This document shows, piece after piece, positions 1 through 10,802 of a stretch of 64,000 bases of DNA. The notes under the pieces are model-generated. The model was given only the letters and a program-made list of their open reading frames with translations, was not told the origin of the DNA and searched no databases. Made by a program: the position numbers and the translations under genes. This DNA comes from Lepidodermella squamata (taxonomy: Eukaryota; Gastrotricha): contig JBLDXI010000046.1 in assembly GCA_047495785.1 (NCBI GenBank), positions 558,001 to 622,000 of the forward strand, given 5' to 3'. Positions within the stretch are counted from its first letter, which is position 1. Every line of letters begins with the position of its first letter.

Positions 1-1430
1 AAAACGAAGTTTGATGAAACCTATGCAATATGGGTAGACGCCTCATTTAGTGGTTTGTATGGCCAACTAGGGCAGTTTGAGTCGCAGATTCTGAATTTAG
101 CATTATTAAGAACCTAAGCCCCACCGATCTACCTCAAATTATCTCTTTTCTGTACAGCACTGATTTTTGCATTTTCCCGAAGTTATTGCCTCTCTGTTTT
201 TGTGTTTATTGGACCACGGTTTATTGGACACAAAACCGACATTGCCGTTAGCTAGAAGTGAGCAGTCAAAAAGCCAAAAGGCCAATAGCAAAATAGCGAC
301 ACGCCGCAGACGTTATTGAGATTTGAGGACCTTAAGGTCCTCAAAACCTCAACTCATGTTCGCAATGCAATCAAAATAATATTTGGGCACACTGTCTCGG
401 TGTGTAAGGCATACATTTTAGCCGTTCTGCTATTGGGGCGCGATTAAAAAGAATTTAACGATTGAAGTATCTGCAACAGACCCAGCCGACATGATCGGTT
501 TGAATAAATAATCCCAGTCGCCAATCGCCAATCGCCAATCGTCTTATTTAATCGTTTCCTCTGAATCGTTCCCTTTTCCCGCAATCTACAGTAGCATTGA
601 GCTTGTTATCCCAATTCAACGTTATAGCAGACTTGACTAAAAAGATGAATGACCCATGAAGTTTCCAATAATTTGGAGAAAGCGCTCAAAGTGAAACTAG
701 GAATTCATGCGCGAGAAATGGAATTTTTGCTGCTGACAGAAGCCTCGTGACTATGTTATGTCCTAGAAATAAAGAATTCCGATGCTAGGTACTGTCCTCT
801 GCTCTACTCTACCTGTAGTATATTGGGTAAATAGATGAGAAATTAGTCTAGCCACAAACAGTCTTAACAGTCATAACATACAAACAGTCTTCTGAAAATT
901 TCGAAGGAACATGATTTTAGCGGCGATTTTCCATTTTCCGACAAACTCAGTGGTTATCAAAGCTTTAGAAACCTAACTCTATTCATAGTAATGCCGGTAT
1001 ATCACAAAATACTCCAGTGATTACAAAGTTTAACGGAAAAATCGCAATAAAAATGCGAATTTTGAAGTTTTATTTGAAGTCAGCTGTATTCGGCACGTTG
1101 ACGTCAAAGGTCAAGTTTCGAATTTATGGGCGGTTTTTATGTCTAAAAATACTACAATTAACAGGCTTTGAAATGAATATGGTGTTCTCGGTCGAAAAAT
1201 GCAATGGCAAAAAGTTTTACGCGCACCCCAAATTTACCACAAAAACTAGGAAAAATGCGTAAATTTCATGTTTTTTGACGCACTCGCAATTTCAGGTTAT
1301 AGCATCAAAACTATGCATCGCAGAGAAAATCGGATTGCACCAGCAGATTCCTCATGAAAAACTGCACTAGAAAATCATGAAATGTCGATTTTGACAAAAT
1401 TCACCTGTCAAGCCTTCTTTACGGTAGGAC
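1..1430. other. Intergenic DNA without a recognised gene
   Basis: AT-rich sequence with only short ORFs that have no signal peptide, domain or splice pattern. No tRNA-like or rRNA-like sequence was noticed by eye. A short tandem of 'cgccaat' units lies near 520-540. Confidence 0.5.
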
Positions 1431-1433
1431 GTC

Positions 1434-1580
1434 AAAACAGCGAATGCGCAGAACAGCGAAACCGACATAACAGCGAAAGCGACGAAACAGCGAAAAATCC
1501 TCCCCAAAATGCTGTGTAATGTCCTATATTAAAATCGCTGTTATGTCGCAAATTAGATTTTTCGCTGTTTTGTACGGTTT
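1434..1580. repeat. Inverted array of ACAGCGAAA-type motifs
   Basis: Several copies of AACAGCGAA occur on the left (about 1436-1498), including CGACATAACAGCGA. The right side carries reverse complements: TCGCTGTTATGTCG near 1542 and ATTTTTCGCTGTTTTG near 1556. The block can fold into a hairpin. It looks like a small fold-back element, but no target duplication was identified. Confidence 0.5.
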
Positions 1581-1720
1581 TCACTTGTCGCGGCTCATCT
1601 GATTTCATGCTGGAAATGTGAAATTCAAGGATCATGAATTAGTGTGTGAAATCTCAAGCTCATGCCCAAGTTTTCACGCCTATTAATTACTGGCTTGTAA
1701 TTGGTGGCCGCCGTTTCATC

Positions 1721-2081
1721 CGCATTATTTCAGCTTTTCGAATTAAATCAAATGCTCCCATTTCTGCTCTTCGCCGCTGATTTCGGCCGGTTTTTTAACG
1801 AAATTCAACGGTACAACGCCGAAAATTTCAATAAACGCAAGTTCTAAGGTCCAATGTCTTCTAAAATGTATTATGAAATCACCCTCGTTTGAACGTCGTC
1901 CTGTTTTCGGTTTAAAAAATAAACCTTATTACCTGTGATAAAATTCCTGTGACAATAAAAATTGCGTTTATTGAAATTATCGGCGTTGTACCGTTGAATT
2001 TCGTTAAAAAACCGGCCGAAATCAGCGGCGAAGAGCAGAAATGGGAGCATTTGATTTAATTCGAAAAGCTGAAATAATACG
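1721..2081. repeat. Long inverted repeat, two 122-bp arms
   Basis: The left arm (about 1721-1842) and right arm (about 1960-2081) are near-perfect reverse complements with one or two mismatches, separated by about 117 bp. Such a palindrome would form a long RNA hairpin if transcribed. It is probably a fold-back or MITE-like element, because neither arm has coding potential. Confidence 0.85.
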
Positions 2082-2153
2082 ATGTATTCTGAAGAGTATT
2101 TGACAGCTCTAGGTTCTAGAGATGAATGGAACATCCAAACAGTGTGCGACTTT

Positions 2154-2193
2154 CAGGGGGAGGGGGGTGGGGGGGATCATCCCCCCCCAGCTC
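2154..2193. repeat. G-tract/C-tract palindrome
   Basis: A run of G-rich sequence is followed by ATCAT and a run of C (about 2171-2188), a perfect G/C hairpin next to further G-runs. It could form a quadruplex or be an assembly-prone spot. No gene association is seen. Confidence 0.6.
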
Positions 2194-3183
2194 GGCCGGG
2201 CCAGACAACAAAATGAAAATTTATTCCACTGTTTTGTTAATTTTGGAAGGTTCCGGGGCGCGTTTCAGTGAAAAATCTCCAAAATTTTCTCGCTTCGCTC
2301 GGTTATTAGCCGAAATGACTCGTCATTTTGGCAAAAACAGCAAAAAAATTGTTTCCATCCCTGGGAGCTCGGGGATCGAAGTTCGCACCCTGCATCCAAA
2401 GACCGCAAGATCGACCCGAAGTCGACTACGACAGCTCTAACAGCAGGGAACACCTTCTTTCCTGCTTCGATTCACGAAAAATCACTCGATTTCCTACTTT
2501 AACTGCGCCGAAGAAACGAGGACCAGCTCCGAAACCGAAGCCCAGAAAGATTTCGGTGTCAAAACCGACAAAACGGCGGCCACCAATTACAAGCCAGGTT
2601 CGGACGCGACAAAATGCCCCTGTTAGCAGCCTAATAGCCTGACAACAATAGATTTAGTGAACGGCGTACCGGTTTTCAAAAGCTGATCGAGTACTCGTGA
2701 GAAACATCGACAGACAGCACAAGGATGCCATCGTCAAGCTTCATAATAGAGCCGACCGAGTGCTTCGGTTAACTGCAAACTGCTAACACTGTTGATCCGT
2801 TCCCACGCTCCAAATTTAGTCAGTCAGACCTTCTACCTTCTACAATAATCAGGTTGGTGATATCGCTGATATCGTTGTTGATAGGGTTGATTCACATTTC
2901 AAAATTCACAATTCAACGATCGCTTCATCTTCATTCACTACACGCGCAACATTGATAGCCTTTTATAGTCAAATCAAAGATCAGTATCAGATATCTTGAA
3001 CATTTAATTTTATAATGCTTCAAGGTGAGCTTCAAGTTTAGCTCTATTTAAAAAACAACCAAGCCAGGAATGAAGGCGGCAGTATTTTATTGAATCAAGG
3101 CTGGCCTATCATCTCATCGTAACTTATCTCTGCTTATTACTGAATTTGCAATACTCGAGAAATTTGACTGCTGCCAAGCCGTT
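2194..3183. other. Intergenic DNA, no gene supported
   Basis: Overlapping short ORFs on both strands at 2200-2640 have no start context, domain or splice structure and are read as noise. Nothing else is recognised before the 3' end of the small secreted-protein gene. Confidence 0.45.
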
Positions 3184-3557
3184 TCAATTTTTGACCCAGG
3201 CAAAGACAGTTACGCCAGATAAGGTCGCAGCCCTTTTGCCGCCAGTACAAGAATTCAACAACTCGCATCTGTTGAGAATAACGCCACGTGCCAGCGTGAA
3301 CACAATTGCCTTACATGCAGGATTCGCGTCGCACAATTTCTGGCAATGTGCCGACGCAAATTCATAAGCTGGCTTCTGAACTAGGCTGATTCTGTTCGCG
3401 TTATTATCTGATCGGCATTCACCATCAAACTGTGTGTAGTCTGCTCGGAGTAAAGGATATAATCATATCATTTATCAATTGGCAGAAAACGCATACCTGC
3501 CGCGCATAGGCCAGCAAGGATCACCACGGCGAGAACGGCTGTGAGCTTGATTGACAT
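3184..3557 (-). CDS. Small secreted PAN/apple-like protein, two exons
   Basis: Exons 3497-3557 and 3184-3440 join in phase through a 56-nt GT-AG intron to give 105 aa. The first exon is a clean signal peptide (starts MSIKLTAVLAVV, cleavage expected after LCAA). The mature part has six cysteines. Their pattern (a CxxLCxANPxCKAIVF stretch followed by CELLxxC) resembles a single PAN/apple module, which in other animals binds proteins or carbohydrates. The start is chosen because it gives the signal peptide. A TATA-like TATAAAT lies about 95 nt upstream (3654-3661, minus strand). The family assignment is by cysteine pattern only; the gene structure is firmer. Confidence 0.72.
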
Positions 3558-4327
3558 GGCACGGGTTAGACGAAGTTGAAGGTTGGTTGCGAAAGAAATA
3601 ATACTCCTGAAGTTAACTTGAGAATTTAGAATTGAGCGCAAGAAAATTAACCGATTTATAGGCTGTTTCGTACCGAAATAGCACCGAAAATTGTCAAAGC
3701 TAACAAAAACCCGCGCAAAAAATAATTATAAATAGCTTAGCTTTTAATAGAATTTCAAAAATAACCGAAATATTTGCTAAGCGCAAACGAGATGTAATAC
3801 AGCATTTCCAAAACCCATAGATGTTGAACCTATTTCCTACGTCGCTTTTTGCCAAGTCACTTTATCAAGACTAGGAAGTTAGATAATTAACAAATAATTC
3901 GTAATGTAAAATATTCGTCGGTGCATTCTATCATTCTTCTGCCATGCATTGTTTCAGCTGCCTTCCTTCGCGTATCTTTGTTGTGATGAATAATTTTTAG
4001 CTTTGACAATTTATATTTGGTACTCGGTTCGTGCGAAATGGCATAGAATTTTCGTGCTAATCTTTTTCGCACTTATTTAAGAAACTACACCCTCCTTACT
4101 TTCGATTCCATACGCTCGAGCTATCAATTTTGCAGCCGTCTTCGCGTTGTTGTTTTTCGTGGGTTTACTCTGCTCTTGGACTTTTTCAATAGCGACCGTT
4201 CCCGAGAAGAGCTTCGATAATTCTAACAATTCCATTAGATAGCCATAGATAAAGTATCCCTCTCTTTATTACTCGTTAAGTGGAACAATGTCATGATAAG
4301 ATGATCCAAGGTTAGTATGGCTACTCA
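3558..4327. other. Intergenic DNA between two minus-strand genes
   Basis: AT-rich and without a supported gene. It contains the likely promoter of the small secreted-protein gene (TATAAAT near 3657, minus strand) and presumably the 3' UTR region of the EGF-ZP gene. Confidence 0.45.
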
Positions 4328-6023
4328 TCAGCCATATGATCGAACCCTAATTGGAGAAGATAAGAACCCAGAAGTCGCACTCCGGCAGCCATCTTCATCC
4401 ATGTAACACTCGCCCGCCGCATCAGACGCGCACATTTTCACCCGGCAAGATATCGAAATCTGCGGCGGGCGGCCAGTTAACGGAATCGTAGGTAACCTCA
4501 GGAAAAACCAAACAGTCCTCGCCGTATCTTGCCCGGTAACAGTCGTCCTGGCCCATTGCATCAAGGTCCAAGCGAGTCGAGAGGCTGGGCATCTGTCTTT
4601 GATTAGTTGCGTCGAAGTAATGTTATCAAGCATTAAGGAACATTCTTCAACTCGGAATGAAGTGTAAAAAGTTTCGTTATCGCCAACTGTTAAAGTGAAA
4701 ACAATAGGATCACCAGTCTTCAGCGGCCGATCGACGGTTTGAACGGTCAATTTGTTTCGATCTCCAGTCTCCAATCCGAATTTCAGGCCAAGTGAGTTTG
4801 GTGGAACGTAGAGAACGTTTACTCGTCTTTGCTCGGCGCGGAGGAAGCTAACAGCTAGATTGGACAGGTCATTTGCGATGATAGTAGTGCGATTCGATCT
4901 TGGCCTGGGCGTGTTCAAATTGGCAGTCATTGAAGCAACGTCGGGAGTAATCAATCTTTCAGGCTCAACTCCAACAAGGTTCTTCTTCCCAAAAGAATCA
5001 ACATTTGCGAAGACGGCTGTGAACATTTCAGTTAGGACTTTGAGGATTTTTAGCTATGAAATGATGGTCTCACTTGTCTGATAGATATTTGAGATGACTA
5101 TGGTACAGCGAGCTAGGATTACGTTGTCGAAAGGGGTCATCAAATCAGGGTCGTATTGAACAACCAATTGCAGCTCGTGGTAGTCCTTGCGTGGCATAAA
5201 TATCAGTACATCGGATAATTTTGAGTAAGGAAACTTACAACACTCCTTCCACCATTCCCACCGCATTTTCGCAGTACATCGTCCAGGCTGATATTCAAGT
5301 TGTAGGACTGATCTCTGGCGGATAACGAGAAGGCGCAGGCTGGATCATCGATTTTCGCGTGAGTTTCACTATCCAGGACCCAAATTTGACCCTTGAAGCT
5401 AGTGCCGTCATTCGAATATGGGACCAGCCTTAAAGACATTTGTGACGCCGAGCAATTAAGCTGGACTGGAGGAGTACAATATTTAAAAGGTTTCCTGATA
5501 TACCCAGTAAATGCTTTACCTCGAGGTTTCTCGCAAGTTCTCCCGAAAAACGAGTAAGGGCAGTAGCAGGCGTAGGATGTCGCGTTGGAGTTGTAGCAGA
5601 ATGCATCGTCAAAATCACCACAGCCTGCCTTGCAGTTCCCGGCATTTGCAATACTGTTCGCTGAAGTAGTAAAGAGTTTCTTGGATGAAGCTCAACTTAT
5701 GAGTTTTTAAATACCTGGTATAGCACATCGATACCCGTTGTAACCATCATTGCAAGTGCAAGCCCCTGTGTCAATGTTGCAAACTCCAGTTGGGGCGCAA
5801 TCATGACCGTTTCTTCTGCAGTCATATCTAGTTGGAAAAACCTATAGATTCGGCAGGTTGATGCTTCAATGGGCCTCACGTTAAGCTCAACACTTGCGAA
5901 ACATCTTCCAAATCAGCTGCATTTGTTAATCCTATACATGAAATTTAAGATAAATCGAATTCATTGAGGCTTGGACCTACCTAATGCAATGACTGAAATA
6001 ATGAATAGCTGAACCTTTGGCAT
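4328..6023 (-). CDS. Secreted EGF-like and ZP-domain protein
   Basis: Seven exons join in phase (5981-6023, 5880-5931, 5715-5827, 5520-5660, 5239-5465, 5074-5185, 4328-5037), giving 465 aa. An N-terminal signal peptide (MPKVQLFIISVIALG...) is followed by two EGF-like modules: DCRRNGHDC...CTCNDGYNGYRC and C..GCGDFDDAFC...CYCPYSFFGRTC. A zona pellucida domain starts at VQLNCSASQM and runs to a ZP-C half with paired cysteines (SCRVKMCASDAAGEC). ZP domains polymerise extracellular matrices; apical matrix or cuticle is the usual place in invertebrates. No clear transmembrane anchor follows the ZP domain. Introns are 36-56 nt, and two acceptors (before 5185 and 5037) are AAG. It shows no frame damage. 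Confidence 0.85.
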
Positions 6024-6616
6024 GGCAAGAAAACATCAAAAGTTGAATTTTTGTTGTTGTGACTTTTCGTCGCATTTTCTCCATCATCACTGTTAATGTT
6101 AATCCGAGGATCAACACATCATGTGAAAGTTGAAAAAAGTGGAGGAGGATGAAGCACGAATTCATAAAGGCATGAATGGGCGGGTGCTAATCCAAAGCTA
6201 ATCCAATAGCACCTGGGAGTCATGTAGAATAATTTATTTAATAAAAGGTAAAGTTCGAATTCCCCTGGTGAATATTTTTATGCGAAAAGTCTTTTAGTTC
6301 AGATCCATTTTGTCCTTTTATATCATGGACATTTGCGTTGAGGGTAGTGCCCATGAGGGATCACATTCAAAGAGCTTTTCGTATCAAATTCCTTAAAACG
6401 CTATTTTCGATCGCCTGCGTCGTCATCACAGCAGCTTTGCCCAGGGCTGCATGATGAAATTCGCTGAATTTATGACGCCAGCAAGTCTCAGGCAAACCTC
6501 AAAAAGCACGATTTACTAATTTTTCAAGCCTTTGACGTAATCGTTGACCCGCAGGACGATGAGGATCCGGCTAGAAGGGGAAATAGCCATATTTTACGGA
6601 GACGATTTTTCGGGAA
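6024..6616. promoter_or_regulatory. Divergent intergenic region
   Basis: This 593-bp stretch separates the divergently transcribed EGF-ZP and receptor genes, so it should contain both promoters. No specific element is recognised beyond A/T-rich tracts. Confidence 0.35.
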
Positions 6617-8824
6617 ATGCTGACCATCTTTATCTTACTACTTTCATTGAAATTGTTTGGTGTTAGCTCAAGGCAAGTCATACACGTGAATCATATGTTA
6701 TCCATTGGTGTTTTGGCTCCTGATTTCGGCAAAGCTTGTCAAGCAGCCATGCAATTGGTGTATGACACTGCTAACAACAGAAGCGACTTGCTGCCTAACT
6801 ACCGAATTTCGCCAATATTTGGAAACGAATTTTCCGGTTATCTACAACCGTCAGGACTTGTAAACTTCACGCGCCAATTCGAGCGAGATGGCTTGATTTC
6901 TCCGCTGAATTTCGCTGGGATTACTTCAGCTGGTTGTACTTACAGTGGGCGGCTCTATCATCACCTGAACTTGGTTGGTCTCGGAATTTGTAATTTACAG
7001 GAACTTGAAAATCGAGGCAGATATCCTAACCTATACCTAGCCTACTCGTCCTCAGCTAGTGTAGCCGTTTCGACTATTCAGCTAATGAAAAATATCGGGA
7101 AGTGGCGTAAAATCGCGATTTTCGGCTGGGTTTACGACAAATATTCAGTTTCAGTTTGCGAATCTGTCTATCAAGAAGCTGTTAGAAACAACGTAACTAT
7201 TGCGTATTACAACTTGCATGGCACTGTCGATGAAGAGGAAGATGTTGCTCCGATTCTGAAAGCTAAGGATGTCCGCGTCATTTTTGTACAGGATTACGGC
7301 AACAGTTTCCTTAAGTTTCTCTGCATTCTCCACGAGGACGGGATTAAAGGAGACCGTTACGTGTTTGTGGCGGATATTTTTGCCTATACCGACATTTCGA
7401 GCCTCCCGGAATCAATAGGCGACAAATGTACAAAGAAAATGATCCTTGCGCAATATCAGAACGTATTCTGGGCAGGTCAACTTATGGGCAATAAGTCAAG
7501 TTCTTTCAGAACAGCGATCGGCCATGATTCAGCGAGGTTTGATGCGATTCTTGATGAGAAATATTTGAACTACTCACGTCCTTCCGACTACGACATGCGC
7601 TATTTATGCTATGACAGCGCTCTCATGATCACGCTCGGTTTGAACGTGACAGAAGACCGACTTCGAAAGGCTAATTTGACCCTAGCTGACTACGCTAGGT
7701 ATCCTACTGAAGTGATGAAGATTGCCAATGAATCATTTGTGGGACAAAAAGTAGCAGGGCTAAGAATAGGCAGCGTCAGCTATAACGAATTCGGACTGAT
7801 TGACGATATTCTGACCATAGCCAACTGGAACAAATGGGATGGTTTCCGAACAATATTCACCATCAAGCAAATCAGTGAGGGGAAGTCTAACCGATTCGAA
7901 GTAGTCAGAGTGCAACCTTTCGATTGGATGGCTTGGGGTCGGAGAATTCCACGTGATACCAGCCCCAGCGTAACAGAAATTTCAGAGGTTCCAAATTCGT
8001 TTTTCATAACAATTTGTTGCGTAGCTTCAGGTGGGATGTTGATAACTTTGCTTGGTGGGATAAGGAATGGCATTAAAAGAAGCCTTCGAATCACAATCCA
8101 TTTAGGGCTACTCTTCTGTTATGCAGGTTCCATTGTGTTTTCGTACCCAACTCACATTTCACCATTTTTGGTAACAGTCTTGAGGATTGTCCTACCCTTC
8201 ATTGGCTTGTCCCTTGTTAACGGTTACACAGCTGTTAGCTTTCTTGCGCCGAAAAGGACGATAAAGCGGAGGTCGAGAGCTCCGTTGTCATGGATATCTT
8301 CACAGCTATCGGAAGTTCGGGCTTTGAGAAGCCAAAGGAAGAAAAAGTTTAGGCATCTGGCGATGGCATTTTGTGTCATACTTTTCTCAGTTACTATTGT
8401 CGTTTGGCTGAAGTTCGACCCTCCCCGATGCTGGAATACTGCATCCGAGCCTGATTACGATGATGAAAGAGATGCTTTGGTAACATCGATCCTTTTCTCG
8501 TGCAGCTCAGCTAGCTGGAATGGGTTGATTGCGACTCTAATGAGTTCGCAAATCTTTCTCCTGGCTGTTGGCATCTATGGATTTCTCGTTGTGAAAAGCC
8601 GCCGTTGGACTATCGAGAAGGGCAAATTCCTCACGTTCAATTTGGGCAATTCAATTGCTCTATTGCTGGGTACGACTTTGATTGCTATTACTCTCCGCGA
8701 TCAGATCAAGCAACAGATGACGATTGCCATTGGGCTACTTGTATTCGCTGTTTCGACAGAATCTGCTTGGCTGTACTTATCAAGGCTGACGATCAGTTTC
8801 GGCAGCAATCCTTCATCAACATGA
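6617..8824 (+). CDS. GABA-B-like class C GPCR, intronless
   Basis: A single exon encodes 735 aa. A signal peptide (MLTIFILLLSLKLFGVSS) leads into a bilobed Venus-flytrap ectodomain of about 430 residues. Seven hydrophobic segments follow from about residue 460 to 727. The second extracellular loop carries CWNTASEPDYD, and the fifth intracellular boundary ends VVKSRRWTIEKG, both typical of metabotropic GABA-B-like receptors. There is no cysteine-rich domain between the two halves, again as in the GABA-B subfamily. It should bind a small ligand outside the cell and couple to G proteins; the ligand cannot be inferred. At least three related copies lie in this window, all intronless although neighbours are intron-rich. 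The gene ends tail-to-tail with the Cys-loop channel, 213 bp away. Confidence 0.85.
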   Translation: MLTIFILLLSLKLFGVSSRQVIHVNHMLSIGVLAPDFGKACQAAMQLVYDTANNRSDLLPNYRISPIFGNEFSGYLQPSGLVNFTRQFERDGLISPLNFAGITSAGCTYSGRLYHHLNLVGLGICNLQELENRGRYPNLYLAYSSSASVAVSTIQLMKNIGKWRKIAIFGWVYDKYSVSVCESVYQEAVRNNVTIAYYNLHGTVDEEEDVAPILKAKDVRVIFVQDYGNSFLKFLCILHEDGIKGDRYVFVADIFAYTDISSLPESIGDKCTKKMILAQYQNVFWAGQLMGNKSSSFRTAIGHDSARFDAILDEKYLNYSRPSDYDMRYLCYDSALMITLGLNVTEDRLRKANLTLADYARYPTEVMKIANESFVGQKVAGLRIGSVSYNEFGLIDDILTIANWNKWDGFRTIFTIKQISEGKSNRFEVVRVQPFDWMAWGRRIPRDTSPSVTEISEVPNSFFITICCVASGGMLITLLGGIRNGIKRSLRITIHLGLLFCYAGSIVFSYPTHISPFLVTVLRIVLPFIGLSLVNGYTAVSFLAPKRTIKRRSRAPLSWISSQLSEVRALRSQRKKKFRHLAMAFCVILFSVTIVVWLKFDPPRCWNTASEPDYDDERDALVTSILFSCSSASWNGLIATLMSSQIFLLAVGIYGFLVVKSRRWTIEKGKFLTFNLGNSIALLLGTTLIAITLRDQIKQQMTIAIGLLVFAVSTESAWLYLSRLTISFGSNPSST

Positions 8825-9037
8825 GTAAATAGATTGAAAGTTGTGTCAGATCAGTATCGTGGATTAACTCCTGAGTGTGGAAGCGTAATCCTCTCAATTG
8901 AAGACTGAGCTTTCGCATTTGTAGTCTTAAGGGATGAATCAGGTCACATTTTATGTATGACACCTGTTGATGCGCAATCTATAACATGGACCGCCCTCAT
9001 TATATTTGAATCTTTTTATTTACAATTGTGACCTGAA

Positions 9038-10785
9038 TTATCCGAAAATATTCAATTTTACGACATAAATAACAATCAAAGTGAGATAGAAGCTTAGGCT
9101 AAAGCAAAACATGGCAAGGTCAAGTGCCCGTAAAACATCAAGCGAGCAACGCCCGAAAAACAATACCAATCTGCCCTGTAACGCAGGATAATGCTTTTTC
9201 AAATTTGCTAGGAAATTAGCCAGAAAGAAGTACACAGAAATAATCGATGTGAGTACCGATTTCAGGAGTAGGTAGTCGATAACATGAATTCGCTGCGGGG
9301 TGTGAGGAGCACGCCGTCCTACTTCGTTCTGCGTTACGATGAAGGCTAGCAATACAGTCACAGCTATACTCGGTCTTTCATTTCTACGCGTTGGAATAAC
9401 AAATGAGGCGAGTACAATTACGATCAGCGTCTGACATGGGGCAACTATTGACAACATGTAGCCACGAGAATTTCTAATGAATTCTAGGCGGAATAGGGCG
9501 TAGCCCGACATTGAACCTTGAACTATGCTAGACTCAGCGAATCCCGGAATATTCACAGACGTAGCCAGTCGCCACTCAGAATCAACATCTGTAAGCGGCT
9601 CTAGCAAAACAACATTCGAAAATGTCACAAACGTTGCTGGCTCACGAATTATGAAGAAAAAATCGCACATTTGGCGATCAAACGGGAAAAGCTGTAAATC
9701 GATCGCGCATTTCGAGTTAAACACGTTGTACCTCGTCCAATAGAAGTATAGGGTCCTATTCGGTGAATGTGGGTAGTATTGAAGTTGGATATCACTGCCA
9801 GTTAGCAGTGCACTCTTTTGGATGTAAATATCGTCTGTGCTGTTCAACATGAGCATTTTCGGGTGCCAAACTAGTGAAGAATTTGTTACAAGGACCCGCT
9901 CAACCGGGCTAGCCGTTGGGGCGCAGAATTCCTTGGCGCAAACTGTTGATTTCCATTTCAGATGAGACACTCCTGATACTGAAATTGTCTGGTCTAAATC
10001 GTCTAAATCATTGATTGCGTCCATTTGAAACGTGAATGCTACTTTGGTTGGGAGTGATTCTTGGGCAGATCTAGACTTTGGTTGAATGTAGGGACAATGT
10101 AGAATATCGAGTAAGGAAACTGATGGAATAGCCGCACCTTGAACGAGATCAGGAAAGTTGTCATCATCATCATCATCATCATCATTCGGTTTCGTAGAAG
10201 AATTTTGAGAAGGAGCAAGGGTATTATTGAATGGCGGTAGGGTTACCTCGTGACTTGAAAGGTTCTCACTTTGAACATTGGATGCATTGGATTTGGTTTG
10301 GCTGGTTGTAGTAGGCTTGAATGTCGTAGTCAGAGGACTAGAAGTTGGACTGAATGTTGAAGTTAAGTTATCAGACTTCGTGAACATGTTACTAGGCATC
10401 CAAATATCATAAACAAGTAACTGGGTTGGAAAAACCGGGTAATTGTTGTACATCCTACTGACCATTCCCATCTGAACAGTCATGCCATCTTCCAAAAGTG
10501 AACCAAAGCCAGAGGCATTGAAGTTACTGAAACAGACAACAGGTTGATTGCTGTCATTTGGAGTTATGGTGATCAATAGCTGGTCCGACATCACTTGAAT
10601 TACTATCGTGACTCCAGATTGGAGTTGGCCTATTGAAATCGCACATTTTGGACAATGAACCTGGCAACACTGCGCTGTTAGATTGATGCTATCTGTCGGG
10701 AGAGGAGCGAAAACTGGAAATATATTCACAGAGCTCGTGTTTTTTATCGTTACAGCTACAACCAGAGCAGGTCTTTTTTCACCCA
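9038..10785 (-). CDS. Cys-loop ligand-gated ion channel, last exon
   Basis: This exon supplies 582 codons with no ATG of its own at the 5' end. It begins in phase 1 after an AAG acceptor and continues the exons at 40,987-42,313. It holds the end of a second beta-rich ectodomain (CPKCAIS...), a Ser/Thr-rich linker with an eight-Asp run, then the ligand-binding domain with a perfect Cys-loop (C, 13 residues, C: CAIDLQLFPFDRQMC). Four membrane segments follow: M1 with its conserved proline (YMLSIVAPCQTL), M2 (ERPSIAVTVLLAF), M3 and M4. The Glu before M2 aligns with the GEK of cation-selective receptors, so cation selectivity is inferred. Upstream in frame there is a stop inside the adjacent repeat, so the exon cannot be a complete gene. 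Confidence 0.85.
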
Positions 10786-10802
10786 CTTCCGTTCCATTCG
10801 AT

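Noticed and set aside
2126-2642. Overlapping 60-100 aa frames on both strands downstream of the G/C palindrome
   Set aside because: No signal, domain, splice logic or codon pattern; the frames overlap each other on opposite strands.
10159-10185. CAT/ATC trinucleotide run as a regulatory microsatellite
   Set aside because: It is the codon run for eight Asp residues in the channel linker; length variation is possible but nothing indicates a regulatory role.
9038-10786. A complete channel gene starting at the GTG near 10,786
   Set aside because: There is no ATG or signal peptide, a stop lies upstream in repeat sequence, and the first ectodomain half is at 41 kb.
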